From: an uncultured Hungatella sp.
GTDB taxonomy: Bacteria > Bacillota > Clostridia > Lachnospirales > Lachnospiraceae
Length of the DNA: 64,000 nt
Assembly (NCBI GenBank): GCA_910579515.1
Contig: CAJTUV010000016.1
Coordinates: 1 to 64,000 of the forward strand
Direction: 5' to 3'
In this document: in pieces, positions 44,911-54,085 of the stretch
Layout of the letters: every line of letters starts with the position of its first letter
Position numbering within the stretch: the stretch's first letter is position 1
Program-made: the position numbers and the translations under genes
The notes under the pieces: model-generated
Told to the model about the DNA's origin: nothing
The model's database searches: none
Seen by the model: only the letters and a program-made list of their open reading frames with translations

Positions 44911-46443
44911 CTAATCCGTCAAAAGCTCTGCCGCAATCTGAGCCGCTTCCACGTTGCTGTCCGCCAAAATAGCTCCTTCTCCAGCTAAAATGGCCCTCTG
45001 TTCCTCCAGATTCTGACGGTCTTTGTCTGTGCCACAGACATAAGCCACCACCTTTAAGCTCCTCCCTGCTGCCTTAGCTGCCTCATTTGCCATGCGGATT
45101 CCTTCTGCGGCGATCAGAGCCGGATTTTCATGTGATCCATATCCGATCTCCACATCCAGAAGAACCACTCCTACAGAAGAATCCTGTGCTGCATTTACGA
45201 TCCATTCCGTTCTCAGAGAAGGCTCAATCATAGGATGAGGACGGCCATTGGTAAATTCATCCTCCCCCAGATCCAAAAGCACGTTCCCTTTTAAGTCTCT
45301 GGCGTTTTCTAAAATCTCTCCCTCATGATGAGACACATTGCTTTTTATCTCTTTCAGTCTTTCCCGCAGTACAATCAGCGCCTCTGCACATAAGGTGCCT
45401 CCACAGAAAAAGCCTCTGACAGCTCTCTGTTCTGGCTTCAAGTCCGCCTTCTCTTTCTGAATCTCTTCCCTTCTGTCCCTTGTCTCTTTCTGAAACTCTA
45501 CTCCCTTTTCCAAAAAGACTGCTCTTTGGGCTGCTTCCAGCAATGTAGAGGCCATACAGATATTCTCAGGCAGATTGTCTCTCTTCTTTCCCTCCAGGAA
45601 ACAAACTACCACAGGCTTTTTCACCTGCTTTAAAAGGTTCCATATCTTCTCCTCCACGATAGGTTCCGGTGGCTTGGACACCAGCACCAGCACCTTTACC
45701 TGGTCCTCTGCTTCCAAAGCCTTTATCCCTTCCATCATCATGATTCCGCCGATGCTTTCTTTTAAATCCCTTCCTCCTGTTCCCAATGCCTGAACGATAC
45801 CGCCGCCAAGACGGTCAATCTGAACCAAAACCTCCTGAAGCCCTGTTCCGGACGCTCCTACAATGCCGATCGAACCTTTTCTCATCTCATTGGCAAAGCA
45901 AAGACCTGCTCCGTTTACCACTGCCGTACCGCAGTCCGGCCCCATGACTAAAAGCCCTCTTTCTCTTGCCAGCTCCTTTAATTCCCGCTCCTGATCCACT
46001 GTCACATTGTCGCTGAACAACATCACATGCATATTATTTTTCAAAGCCTTTTTCGCTTCTCTTGCGGCGAATCGTCCGGGAACGGAGATCACTGCCAGAT
46101 TCGCCTTCACTCCGTCCTTCAAAGCCTCCTCCTGAGTCTTGTATACACTGTCCCGATTCTTCTTTTTATCCTGGTTTCCAGCTAGTTTCTCTTCAATCTC
46201 TCCAAAAGCCGCCAAGAGAGCTTCTTCTCCTTCTGCCTCTACGGCCAGAACCAAATCATTAGGTCCTGCATTTTCTGTCTCCTCATTTCCAAGGCCGACG
46301 TTCATCAGAATCTCCCGATTCATCTCTGTGGCCATAACCACCACAGCCTGAGAGACCCCTTCCAGTTTCTTTACCTTGCTCCCTAAAGACATCAAGGTAA
46401 CCGAATCAAAATACGCATTTTTTCGAACCACAATTTTTTTCAA
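44911..46443 (-). CDS. fdrA: FdrA (AllF-like) transcarbamylase component
   Basis: A 510-residue protein of the FdrA family, related in fold to the succinyl-CoA synthetase alpha chain: GIVGASGTGLQEVLVQIDRLGG, GRDLKESIG and DLGEDEFTNGRPHPMIEPSLR near the active region. I start it at TTG 46443 (MKKIVVRKN), with AAGGAGGAG 8 nt ahead; this overlaps the DUF2877 gene by 38 bp. With AllG and AllH homologues it makes carbamoyl phosphate phosphorolytically. Gene order matches the E. coli allantoin set. The substrate is inferred from the amidohydrolase in the same operon. Confidence 0.86.
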   Translation of the reverse strand: MKKIVVRKNAYFDSVTLMSLGSKVKKLEGVSQAVVVMATEMNREILMNVGLGNEETENAGPNDLVLAVEAEGEEALLAAFGEIEEKLAGNQDKKKNRDSVYKTQEEALKDGVKANLAVISVPGRFAAREAKKALKNNMHVMLFSDNVTVDQERELKELARERGLLVMGPDCGTAVVNGAGLCFANEMRKGSIGIVGASGTGLQEVLVQIDRLGGGIVQALGTGGRDLKESIGGIMMMEGIKALEAEDQVKVLVLVSKPPEPIVEEKIWNLLKQVKKPVVVCFLEGKKRDNLPENICMASTLLEAAQRAVFLEKGVEFQKETRDRREEIQKEKADLKPEQRAVRGFFCGGTLCAEALIVLRERLKEIKSNVSHHEGEILENARDLKGNVLLDLGEDEFTNGRPHPMIEPSLRTEWIVNAAQDSSVGVVLLDVEIGYGSHENPALIAAEGIRMANEAAKAAGRSLKVVAYVCGTDKDRQNLEEQRAILAGEGAILADSNVEAAQIAAELLTD

Positions 46444-47419
46444 CACAATCTCCTCCTTCACAAACACCCATGAAAATCCGAAAGGCGGCCGCCATCCCAC
46501 AGGCCATGTCTATCCCAGAAGAATGACCCACCTTAGAAAGCCGTTCCATCACCTTTTCCATATCTCCTCCCCCTGTCAGAAACGCTTCTGCCAGTTTAAG
46601 ATAAATTCTGGGAAATAAATGCCCTACGTGAAACAAAAGCATTTCCTCTGACACCCGAGTAGTTCTTTTCTTCCCAACAGCCTCTCGGATTCCTGCCTCA
46701 ACCGCCTTTTTCACTGTTTCCCACTCCAGGCAGTTCATGGCAAGGAACATACCGCAAAAAAAATCATCTGCAGAAGGGGTCAGTCCCACTCCGGCTCCCA
46801 CGGTTCTGGAAACTATTTTTGCAAGTTCTCTTTCTGATCCCCTCACCCTTAATAAATCACATACCTGCGCTAAACGTTTTTCTAATTCTGTCTGCAGACA
46901 ATCCTTTTGTATCTGGAAACCGCCGGAGCCCCTATTTTCTGCTCCAAAATAGTCCATATAAAAAAGACCTGCTCCAGCTCCCTTATCTTTTGCGATTTCA
47001 GGCAGAAATGTGTCAAACCGGATCAGCCCCTTGCTAATCCCTGCCCGATTTCCTTTTGGCAGATCCTTTATTTGAAAAAAGGCATCAGGAAAGAAAACCA
47101 CAGGTTCAGAAAAGAAAAAATAAGCTTCTCCAATCTGTATCCTGTGCTCTCTTAAGTAGACCGCCTCTCCCGAAACAGACTTTATGGTTTTAAAATTTTT
47201 AATGTCCGCATAGGCGCTGCCAGGAACACCCAGGTACTCTTTGTCTTCTGGAAGCAGAGTTTCTTTTTCAGTCGCAAGCAAGGTGTACAAATGTCCCTCT
47301 GCTTCCAGGTTGACCGCTTTTTCAAAAATACTGTGAACCCATACCTTTTTTCTTCCCTGCCTTAGATCCTCCGCCATTTGGCAGAATCTCCGGTCACAGA
47401 AAAGAATACGATGTTCCAC
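46406..47419 (-). CDS. DUF2877 protein, transcarbamylase component (AllH-like)
   Basis: A 337-residue DUF2877 protein with the diagnostic GAGVGLTPSADDFFCGM and GHSSGIDMACGM motifs. DUF2877 is the third part of the FdrA/DUF1116 complex (AllH in E. coli). It precedes fdrA and overlaps it, and follows the permease gene by 2 bp. The C-terminus has several Cys (CEGGDC, NCGSKKC) that may be incidental. Its catalytic contribution is unknown; structure and motifs suggest substrate binding. Confidence 0.85.
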   Translation of the reverse strand: MEHRILFCDRRFCQMAEDLRQGRKKVWVHSIFEKAVNLEAEGHLYTLLATEKETLLPEDKEYLGVPGSAYADIKNFKTIKSVSGEAVYLREHRIQIGEAYFFFSEPVVFFPDAFFQIKDLPKGNRAGISKGLIRFDTFLPEIAKDKGAGAGLFYMDYFGAENRGSGGFQIQKDCLQTELEKRLAQVCDLLRVRGSERELAKIVSRTVGAGVGLTPSADDFFCGMFLAMNCLEWETVKKAVEAGIREAVGKKRTTRVSEEMLLFHVGHLFPRIYLKLAEAFLTGGGDMEKVMERLSKVGHSSGIDMACGMAAAFRIFMGVCEGGDCVEKNCGSKKCVF

Positions 47420-47421
47420 GT

Positions 47422-48729
47422 CTATTTCCTTCGGCCTGGTAAAACCAGGTCCAGAAAAATAGCAAGAATCGAAGCCGGAATCACGCCGGAAGTCATGCAG
47501 ATACTTACTGTCTTGGGCATCTGTCCCATCACGTCAGGCACGAGGTTGAAGCCTACTCCAATCCCTATTGAAATGGCCATAACAAGCATATCCCTGCTGG
47601 TAATCTCCGCGCTGCGAATCAGCTCGATTCCAGAGATAAACACCATCACAAAGGTAATCAGCGTAGCCCCGCCTAAAACCGGCTGAGGCACACAAAGGAT
47701 CACTGCCGCCACCTTTGGAAAAATGGAAAATAACACTAAAATTCCCGCCCCCAGAGTCACTACATAATTTGAGAAAACGCCGGTAAGATTTACCACGCCG
47801 ATATTCTGGGTGTAAGAAGTATTGGGAAATGCGTTAAAAATCGCCGCCAGAGAACTTCCCAGCCCGTCAGCCAGCACAGCCCCTCTGCTTTCTTCTGGCG
47901 TAGGCTGCCTGTCCTCTGCCACAATGGTCAGGGCAGAGATGTCGCCTACGGTTTCAATAGTGGTGGCAAGATACATAAATAACATGATGATAATCGCTGC
48001 AGGCTGAAATTCCCATTTCCAATGAAGAATCCCCGGAAGCCCCAGCCAGGAGGCTTCTGAGACGCTGGTAAAATCCACCATCCTCATAAAAACAGCCACA
48101 ATATATCCCACTACAATGCCTACCAGAATCGAGGCAGACTTTAGCATTTTACTGTTCATACAATTACAGATAATAATCGTCACAATCACAATCCCAGACA
48201 ACACGAGATTGACTGGCGCCCCCAAGCCGGCCTCTGTAGAACTGCCTGCCGCAGCCTTCACTCCGGTGGGAATCAAGGTAAGGCCGATGGTCATTACCAC
48301 AATTCCCGAAACGAGAGGCGTAAAAATCCGTTTCAGCTTTTTTAAGAAACTTCCGAGAACACTTTCAAACAGTCCTCCAATAAAACTGGCGCCCAAACAT
48401 GCACCGATGCCGTACTGAGTAGTAATCAGGGATACCGTGGAAAGAAATCCATTGCTGGTTCCCATCACAACTGGCAGTCGGGCGCCTACAGGTCCCAGCC
48501 CCACAACCTGGAGCAGGGTAACCACACCTGCCATTAATAGAGCGCATTGAATCAAAAGGGTCCCCTCTGCACTGCTAAGGCCCGCAATTCCTACCACCAA
48601 AAGGGGAACTGTCACATTTCCTGAAAACATAGCCAGAATATGCTGCAATGCATAGACAATCCCTGGTCCTAAGGGCGGTTTATCATGAATATTGTAGATA
48701 ATATCCGCCTTTTTCTTCTCCTGGGCCAT
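47422..48729 (-). CDS. NCS2-family nucleobase permease (uracil/xanthine type)
   Basis: A 435-residue membrane protein with the nucleobase:cation symporter-2 layout: about 14 helices, PPLGPGIVYALQHILAMF near the N-terminus and NAFPNTSYTQNIGVV. It imports uracil, xanthine or a related ring; the gene neighbourhood with a ring-opening amidohydrolase suggests a pyrimidine-like substrate. ATG 48729 (MAQEKK) has GGGGGAG upstream; an earlier start would overlap the next gene oddly. It is co-transcribed in the catabolic operon. Confidence 0.88.
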   Translation of the reverse strand: MAQEKKKADIIYNIHDKPPLGPGIVYALQHILAMFSGNVTVPLLVVGIAGLSSAEGTLLIQCALLMAGVVTLLQVVGLGPVGARLPVVMGTSNGFLSTVSLITTQYGIGACLGASFIGGLFESVLGSFLKKLKRIFTPLVSGIVVMTIGLTLIPTGVKAAAGSSTEAGLGAPVNLVLSGIVIVTIIICNCMNSKMLKSASILVGIVVGYIVAVFMRMVDFTSVSEASWLGLPGILHWKWEFQPAAIIIMLFMYLATTIETVGDISALTIVAEDRQPTPEESRGAVLADGLGSSLAAIFNAFPNTSYTQNIGVVNLTGVFSNYVVTLGAGILVLFSIFPKVAAVILCVPQPVLGGATLITFVMVFISGIELIRSAEITSRDMLVMAISIGIGVGFNLVPDVMGQMPKTVSICMTSGVIPASILAIFLDLVLPGRRK

Positions 48730-48755
48730 TCTTCTCCCCCTTTCCAATACACTTT

Positions 48756-50018
48756 TTATACAAAGATAAAGGAACAAATCACCAATAATCCTAAAGCAAT
48801 CGCCATGTACTTCATGTTATTCTTTACAATGGTCATGACCTCAACTTTGAATCCATCTGACAAGGCTGCCAGATTCACCTGCACAGGGCTGACTTGAGTG
48901 CCGATTCCTGCCGCAATCGCCACAAATCCCATGGCAGAAGACGGCATTCCCAAAAGTGAAAGCGTAGGCAGAATCAGGGCCAGCACTCCCGCGCACATGG
49001 CTCCAGAAGGAATCGCAATCAAAAAGGACATAATCACCGCACATGGCACGATCACCGCCGAAGGGGCATTGCCCACTAAGGCTGCCAACTGCTCAAAAGT
49101 TCCAAGTTCCGCAATGATGTTGATAAATCCCAAGAAGATACCTACGGAAAACAAGGTAGTCAAAATATATCTGGAGCCGTCTCCCAAAGCCTCGCAGGTC
49201 TCATTAATAGTCAGAGGACTTAAGATAGCTACCAAAATCGCCGTGATAATCACATTGGTCACAGGCATGAAAATGTTTATGCCAAAGAGTTTGTTAATTT
49301 TCGAACCTGCAATTACCATGATAAGCAATGCCAGGGCAGGAACCGCCTGAACCCACAACTTGCCGGAAGAGACTTCCACCTCTGCTTCGCCTTCTGCCTC
49401 TCTCTTTTCTCCCACCGTCATGACGCCCCGTTTATGTACGCCGTACACGGCTAAGGCAGCGCCTAACACGACAAACAGTAAGGTAAAGGGAAGCATGTTT
49501 GAGGCGTGAACCCCTACGTCGATCCCAGCCGCCTCTGCTGCAAGAACCGTCTCTGTTGAAGCAGGTGACGTGGTAAAGCACACTGCCGTCGCCAGAGCCA
49601 TGCCTGCAATCACCTCAGGAATGGCGCCTACCGCCACAGCCACCAACGGGGCGATAACCATAGTATTTCCCGCTCCCATGCCGGCCATGTATGTGGCAAG
49701 TGCCTGAACCAATACCAAAAATCCGGCAAAAAGTCCAATTTTATCCTTCAGCACCTTTTTGGCCAGGCTGATAATTGCCTGGAAGCCGCCGCCCTTAGAC
49801 ACCATGACGGCGGCTGCGGCATACAAGATAGGGGATGTATAGGAAAACATCGTGTTAATACCGCCTGTAATCAAAGCGGCTCCGTCATGGAGGTTTATTC
49901 TTCCAATCAGGATTGCAACCACACTGGCTACCAAACCGGCTACCATCATGTGTTTTTTCCACAAAATCAACACAAGTAAAATTATTACAATAGGAATCAA
50001 ATTAATGATCAGTTCCAT
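48756..50018 (-). CDS. Ion-transporter superfamily permease (GntP/DcuC/CitM-like)
   Basis: A 420-residue membrane protein with 11-12 hydrophobic segments and TTSPASTETVLAAEAAG in the middle, a motif of anion carriers in the ion-transporter superfamily. Such carriers move gluconate, citrate or C4 dicarboxylates. In this operon it could take up the ring-opened acid or export an acidic product such as malonate-type compounds; this is inference. It starts 27 bp after the amidohydrolase stop. Confidence 0.75.
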   Translation of the reverse strand: MELIINLIPIVIILLVLILWKKHMMVAGLVASVVAILIGRINLHDGAALITGGINTMFSYTSPILYAAAAVMVSKGGGFQAIISLAKKVLKDKIGLFAGFLVLVQALATYMAGMGAGNTMVIAPLVAVAVGAIPEVIAGMALATAVCFTTSPASTETVLAAEAAGIDVGVHASNMLPFTLLFVVLGAALAVYGVHKRGVMTVGEKREAEGEAEVEVSSGKLWVQAVPALALLIMVIAGSKINKLFGINIFMPVTNVIITAILVAILSPLTINETCEALGDGSRYILTTLFSVGIFLGFINIIAELGTFEQLAALVGNAPSAVIVPCAVIMSFLIAIPSGAMCAGVLALILPTLSLLGMPSSAMGFVAIAAGIGTQVSPVQVNLAALSDGFKVEVMTIVKNNMKYMAIALGLLVICSFIFV

Positions 50019-50045
50019 ACTCTAACCTCCTTTGTCCGGCTCTTG

Positions 50046-51152
50046 TTATGTTCGAATAATCACTGCCACTGGTCCGCCGCCGTCCGGCCCTTGATGCTCT
50101 CCTCCGCCTGACACATATACCATAGGATCGTCCACGATTGCCGCAATCACGCCGTTTACCACCGCTCTCGCGTGACGGGTATGGTTGATATCGGAATCTG
50201 TGTGCATGGTGTTTCTCCGTCCCCTCACATAGCTGTCAGAAGAGGCCTCAGCCTTTGCAAACACATTTACAATCTGCTTATTCTGCTCACGGGTGGGCAC
50301 TTTATCTATAGAAAGTCCGGCATTTTGGATCGCCTCTGTCACCGCCCGATAATCAATGGCATCCTCCATGACACTGTGTCCAATACGGTAATCACTGTCA
50401 GATGCGATAGAATTACCCATTAAAATAATCTCACAGTTTAAAAGTTCGATTCCAGCAGAGGTGGAAGCCACCTTGGAGTACAATGACCAATCCTTACAAA
50501 TTTTTTCATTTGTCACAGAGCCTTCCTCAATCTCTCCCAAAGCCAGTGCTACGCCCAGAGCAGAAGCGCCTCTGTTATATCCCATAGACTCATAGGTGTC
50601 GTGGGTCACCACGTCAAACCCTCTTCCTTTTGCCTCCAAAATTCTCTCTGAGGTCAGCAAAGGACATTTGATCTGCACAAAATGAACATCCTCTGCCTTG
50701 TCAATCCCAGCCTCCTTCATCAGCTCCAGCACCACCCGTTTTACCTCGTTTACCATGGCTACGGTTCCCTGCTCCTCAGGCAGAAAATCTCTGGTAAATC
50801 CAGAACTGACAGCCAGCCGACCCTCTGGGTGATTGACGCCTGCCCCGCCTTCCTTTTTTACAAAAATCGTGGCATGAGGCGACATCACGCCCTCTGTTCC
50901 GCCGGACATGACAAAAGCAACTTTTTTGCTGACTTCCTTTTTCGCCCATCCTGTCCGTTCCGCAATCAAATCTCGAAAACTTACCGTAGATAATGCTCTT
51001 GTAAAGTCATTGACGCAGCCATTGCCCTCTGTTTTTCCCAACACCGCAATAATCTCTTCTGGTTTCACAGCTTTGCTGTCCATTAACTTTTCCAGCTCCC
51101 GAACATCGTCTGGAGATGACATTTCAATTCTGAATACGTCTACTTTCATCAT
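50046..51152 (-). CDS. Ring-opening amidohydrolase (cyanuric acid hydrolase/barbiturase family)
   Basis: A 368-residue protein with the three-fold repeat of this family. Each third has the Lys/Ser dyad: K40 in LGKTEGNG with VMSGGTEGVMSPH; FVQIKCPLL with ASTSAGIELL; and VFAKAEASSD with SGGGEHQGPDGGGP. GRRNTMHTDSDINHTRHAR is also diagnostic. Members open cyanuric acid (AtzD) or barbituric acid (barbiturase) rings. I cannot tell which; nothing else for biuret metabolism is here, and the FdrA set fits ureidomalonate better. It is the first gene of the operon; PucR at 54086 may control it. Confidence 0.9.
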   Translation of the reverse strand: MMKVDVFRIEMSSPDDVRELEKLMDSKAVKPEEIIAVLGKTEGNGCVNDFTRALSTVSFRDLIAERTGWAKKEVSKKVAFVMSGGTEGVMSPHATIFVKKEGGAGVNHPEGRLAVSSGFTRDFLPEEQGTVAMVNEVKRVVLELMKEAGIDKAEDVHFVQIKCPLLTSERILEAKGRGFDVVTHDTYESMGYNRGASALGVALALGEIEEGSVTNEKICKDWSLYSKVASTSAGIELLNCEIILMGNSIASDSDYRIGHSVMEDAIDYRAVTEAIQNAGLSIDKVPTREQNKQIVNVFAKAEASSDSYVRGRRNTMHTDSDINHTRHARAVVNGVIAAIVDDPMVYVSGGGEHQGPDGGGPVAVIIRT

Positions 51153-51289
51153 GATCTGCTCCTTTCAAGTAATTGATTCTGCTTTTCTATAGTCCAAGTA
51201 TATCATGTACCATGCCCATTGTCGTTGTCGTTTATCCATAATTGTAGTTTTCTTTTTTGTCATCAAAAGACAACTTGGAGAAATAATAA
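51153..51289 (-). promoter_or_regulatory. Control region of the catabolic operon
   Basis: On the minus strand TATACT is 17 bp downstream of ACGACA, a weak -35, so an activator may be needed. Upstream is an inverted repeat TTGTC-N7-GACAA (51257-51273) and a tandem CGACAA pair. These could be PucR sites; unproven. No gene is present. Confidence 0.4.
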
Positions 51290-51333
51290 AATAGCAGAAG
51301 GTCCGCTACAACGTGAGTAGACTTTCTGCTATT
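51290..51333 (-). terminator. Terminator of the restriction-modification operon
   Basis: AATAGCAGAA (51290-51299) pairs with TTCTGCTATT (51324-51333); on the minus strand a T-rich tract (TTTATTATTTCTC) follows. It insulates the catabolic promoter from the genes upstream. Confidence 0.8.
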
Positions 51334-51354
51334 AATCATGGGAATGATTCTTCT

Positions 51355-52101
51355 TTACTTTCTAAAAATAAACAAATACTCATGTGCAATCAGTAAAAAA
51401 TTATATTTAACACTGTTTGTCTTCCAATATCCAGTTGCTTTACAGTTGTGTTGTTCCTTGATGATAAGTTCCTTAAGCTTAAATCCCGCGTCCTCAAAAA
51501 TTCGCATAACTTCAAAGGACATAGGAATCATGTGGCCTTTTTGTCTAGTATCGCCCATTAATATGGCGCAAAACTTGTCCTTTTTTAATACACGTTGACT
51601 CTCAGCGGCTACTTTTTTCATTTCTTTCAAAAAGTCTTTTATCTTTAAACGTGACAAATCCTCTTGGATGTCCTCACTATATTGGATAATGTCTGCATAG
51701 GGCGGATGAGTGCAGATGAGGTCAATGCTGTTATCTGATACAAACTCTAAATTGCGGGCATCGCCTCTTTGAATACACACGTTTCCATTTGCTCCTTCAT
51801 ATTGAAAATCGATCTTTTCTCTGCATCGTGCAAGGGCTGTCTCATTTACATCCACACCGATAATATTTCTGTTAAGCAGTTTTGCTTCTACAAGCGTCGT
51901 CCCACCACCAGCGAATTGATCCAGCACCAGATCCCCTTCCTGAGAATAGCGAAGTAAAATGTTACGTGGAATATATGGCGACCAATTTCCACGCCATTTT
52001 GCATCATGGGTGGCCCAGTCGCCGCGTTTCGGAAAGGACCAGTGGGTTGTCATTTCTAATTCAAAATCCTCTGGTCCCCATTTTGTTATTTTCTTTGCCA
52101 T
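51355..52101 (-). CDS. DNA methyltransferase, second enzyme of the GATC system
   Basis: A 248-residue methyltransferase of the beta class: DQFAGGGTTLVEA (AdoMet site after the target motif) with THPPYADIIQYS as the catalytic motif. It overlaps the endonuclease gene by one base. The DpnII system has a second methylase, DpnA, that modifies single-stranded or incoming DNA; a similar role is likely here. Target site cannot be proven from sequence. Confidence 0.85.
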   Translation of the reverse strand: MAKKITKWGPEDFELEMTTHWSFPKRGDWATHDAKWRGNWSPYIPRNILLRYSQEGDLVLDQFAGGGTTLVEAKLLNRNIIGVDVNETALARCREKIDFQYEGANGNVCIQRGDARNLEFVSDNSIDLICTHPPYADIIQYSEDIQEDLSRLKIKDFLKEMKKVAAESQRVLKKDKFCAILMGDTRQKGHMIPMSFEVMRIFEDAGFKLKELIIKEQHNCKATGYWKTNSVKYNFLLIAHEYLFIFRK

Positions 52102-53000
52102 TATATAAAAACCTTTCCGACAATATCATGTTCCAAATCATTAATATTATAGATGTGCTCCATCACATCAAAGGTTTCTTCCAAATTATGGCGGGCGCTT
52201 GCCCATCCCTTTCCGTCAGTAAACCAGACAAATGTAAATCCCTGTATAGAGTCTGCTTCCTGAGCAAGCGTTTTATAACTTCTTGCCGTTTCATTTAGTT
52301 TGCTGCCGCCGCTGCCATAAAAATTTGTTTCAATCCCATAGACCATGTTGTCTGTTTTTACTACAAAATCGAATCTCTTTTCCATTTTTCCCTGATTAGA
52401 AATCGCAGAAAGGTTAAGATCCCATCTTCCAGTAATCTGATGAATATACATTTCTTTAAAATAAGTCTCATTCTTTATAAACCCCGCTTTTATAATAAAA
52501 CTTTCCACCAGGTCTTCCATCAGGTGCCCGCCACGATTTTTTCTTCCATTAGAATCCAACCCTGTCTCAACTCCGGTCACATAGTCAATCAAATTGCTGA
52601 TTATATGGTTTTCCAACAAATCAAATAAGCCTGTCTTTCTCATAAAATACACGTTTTTCTCATAATAGAAGCGGCTGTTTGGCGGATAATTTCCCACGTG
52701 AAATTGATACAAAAATCCTCCGTTTTCATCCTGACAATAAATCTCACTGGCTCTCACCGCTAAAAGAAGAGGGATACATTTTAATACTTCTGGATATCTT
52801 TTACTTAAAGCTTTAAAATCCTCTTCAATCTGTTTTGATCCGATCAGAGAATTCAGAATATTGAGCTCAACTTTTATATTATCCACATTCCTATGTACTT
52901 TTCGAAAATCAATATAATATTCATAATTGGCTATGCTTTCTCTAAAAGCAGATAACCATTCATCAAAATTTCTCGCCATATTCATTCCCCCATTTATCAA
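52101..53000 (-). CDS. DpnII/MboI-family restriction endonuclease
   Basis: A 299-residue protein with the DpnII-type core: GRKNRGGHLMEDLVE, RWDLN and YGIETNFYGSGGSKLNE, the last typical of GATC-cutting enzymes. It likely cleaves unmethylated GATC. The start overlaps the stop of the upstream Dam-type methylase gene by 4 bp. It is complete. No odd composition is obvious apart from a somewhat lower GC than the flanking operon, in line with horizontal gain. Confidence 0.88.
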   Translation of the reverse strand: MINGGMNMARNFDEWLSAFRESIANYEYYIDFRKVHRNVDNIKVELNILNSLIGSKQIEEDFKALSKRYPEVLKCIPLLLAVRASEIYCQDENGGFLYQFHVGNYPPNSRFYYEKNVYFMRKTGLFDLLENHIISNLIDYVTGVETGLDSNGRKNRGGHLMEDLVESFIIKAGFIKNETYFKEMYIHQITGRWDLNLSAISNQGKMEKRFDFVVKTDNMVYGIETNFYGSGGSKLNETARSYKTLAQEADSIQGFTFVWFTDGKGWASARHNLEETFDVMEHIYNINDLEHDIVGKVFI

Positions 53001-53875
53001 AAGTTTGAAATCAATAATTCCTTTATCTTCCCTCTTGCCTTGCTGTTACTGTTAATCATCCGAGTTGCCTCAACTCTTTTAATATTACAAAAAGAATAAA
53101 TATTTTCAAAAAAATCATCTTCCAAATCGGAGTTTTTTGGTTCAGAATTACTTACAACAATTCTGGCCTTTTTTTGATCCATTTCACCGACAAATTGGGC
53201 AAGCTTAATCTGTTCCTTATCATTAAACGCATTTTCCGTATAAGCGGTAAAATTTGCCGTATTGGTAAGAGGACGGTATGGCGGATCGATATACACAAAC
53301 GTATTCTGATCAATAAAATCTGCGGATTTTCTGTAATCCCCACATACCATAATCACCTTTTTCAATTTTTCTGATATGACGCGCAGATTCGTTTCATCAC
53401 AAATCAGTGGGTTTTTATAAGCACCGATTGGAACATTAAACTGTCCTTTTCGATTCACCCTGTAAAGACCATTAAAGCAAGTCTTATTTAGAAAAATCAT
53501 CAATGCCGCTTTTTCAATATTAATTTTTTCATCACAGCTAATTTTTAAATCATTAAACTGACTACGTTTTGCCAGATAATAGATTTTTCTGTTCCTTTCT
53601 TCCATTGGCACATACTCATTTTGCATAGTAGAAAGCAGTTCAACTACCTCATCAATTCTGTTACTGATCATGCGATAAGCATTGATCAGTTCCGCATTGA
53701 TATCACTCATATACACTGCCTCTAGTTCATAATGATTCAGTATATCAAACAGTACTGCGCCTCCTCCCACAAAAGGTTCTGCATATTTGGTAATGCCATT
53801 ACCAAATGGATAGTATTGTTCGATTTCTTTTAAAAGCTGGCCTTTACCACCTGCCCATTTTAAAAATGGTTTCAC
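52997..53875 (-). CDS. Dam-family DNA adenine methyltransferase
   Basis: A 292-residue alpha-class adenine methylase: KWAGGKGQLL at the N-terminus (AdoMet), ADFIDQNTFVYIDPPYRPL with the DPPY motif, and the Dam-like AEPFVGGGAVLF. It protects GATC sites from the neighbouring endonuclease. GTG start with AAGGGG ahead. It is the first gene of the RM operon, so protection is made before cutting. Confidence 0.92.
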   Translation of the reverse strand: MKPFLKWAGGKGQLLKEIEQYYPFGNGITKYAEPFVGGGAVLFDILNHYELEAVYMSDINAELINAYRMISNRIDEVVELLSTMQNEYVPMEERNRKIYYLAKRSQFNDLKISCDEKINIEKAALMIFLNKTCFNGLYRVNRKGQFNVPIGAYKNPLICDETNLRVISEKLKKVIMVCGDYRKSADFIDQNTFVYIDPPYRPLTNTANFTAYTENAFNDKEQIKLAQFVGEMDQKKARIVVSNSEPKNSDLEDDFFENIYSFCNIKRVEATRMINSNSKARGKIKELLISNF

Positions 53876-53901
53876 TTTCTCGCCCCTTATTCTTTCAAAA
53901 T

Positions 53902-53945
53902 AGTATTGTACTATTATATTCTAAGTCGTAAATAATAACAATACT
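53902..53945 (-). promoter_or_regulatory. RM promoter flanked by an inverted repeat
   Basis: TTGTTA (53936-53941) and TATAAT (53913-53918) on the minus strand are 17 bp apart. AGTATTG (53902-53908) and CAATACT (53939-53945) flank this promoter, one over the -35 and one by the transcription start, as an operator pair might. No C-protein gene is present, so the methylase itself or another protein would be the regulator. The rest of 53946-54085 shows no gene. Confidence 0.5.
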
Positions 53946-54085
53946 GTTTTACAATATTCCACGAGGGAACTTAGACAGCTGTTTTTGCCATCTTAGCTTT
54001 GCTATGTGAAGTCTTGAGCAAGAGCATGTTTAAAGACTGTATGCAGTCATTCCCTGGAGCCTCCCAGACTACCACATAACCTCCC

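Noticed and set aside
50046..51152. Firm naming as AtzD or as barbiturase
   Set aside because: Family motifs are shared by both; the sequence alone does not decide the substrate.
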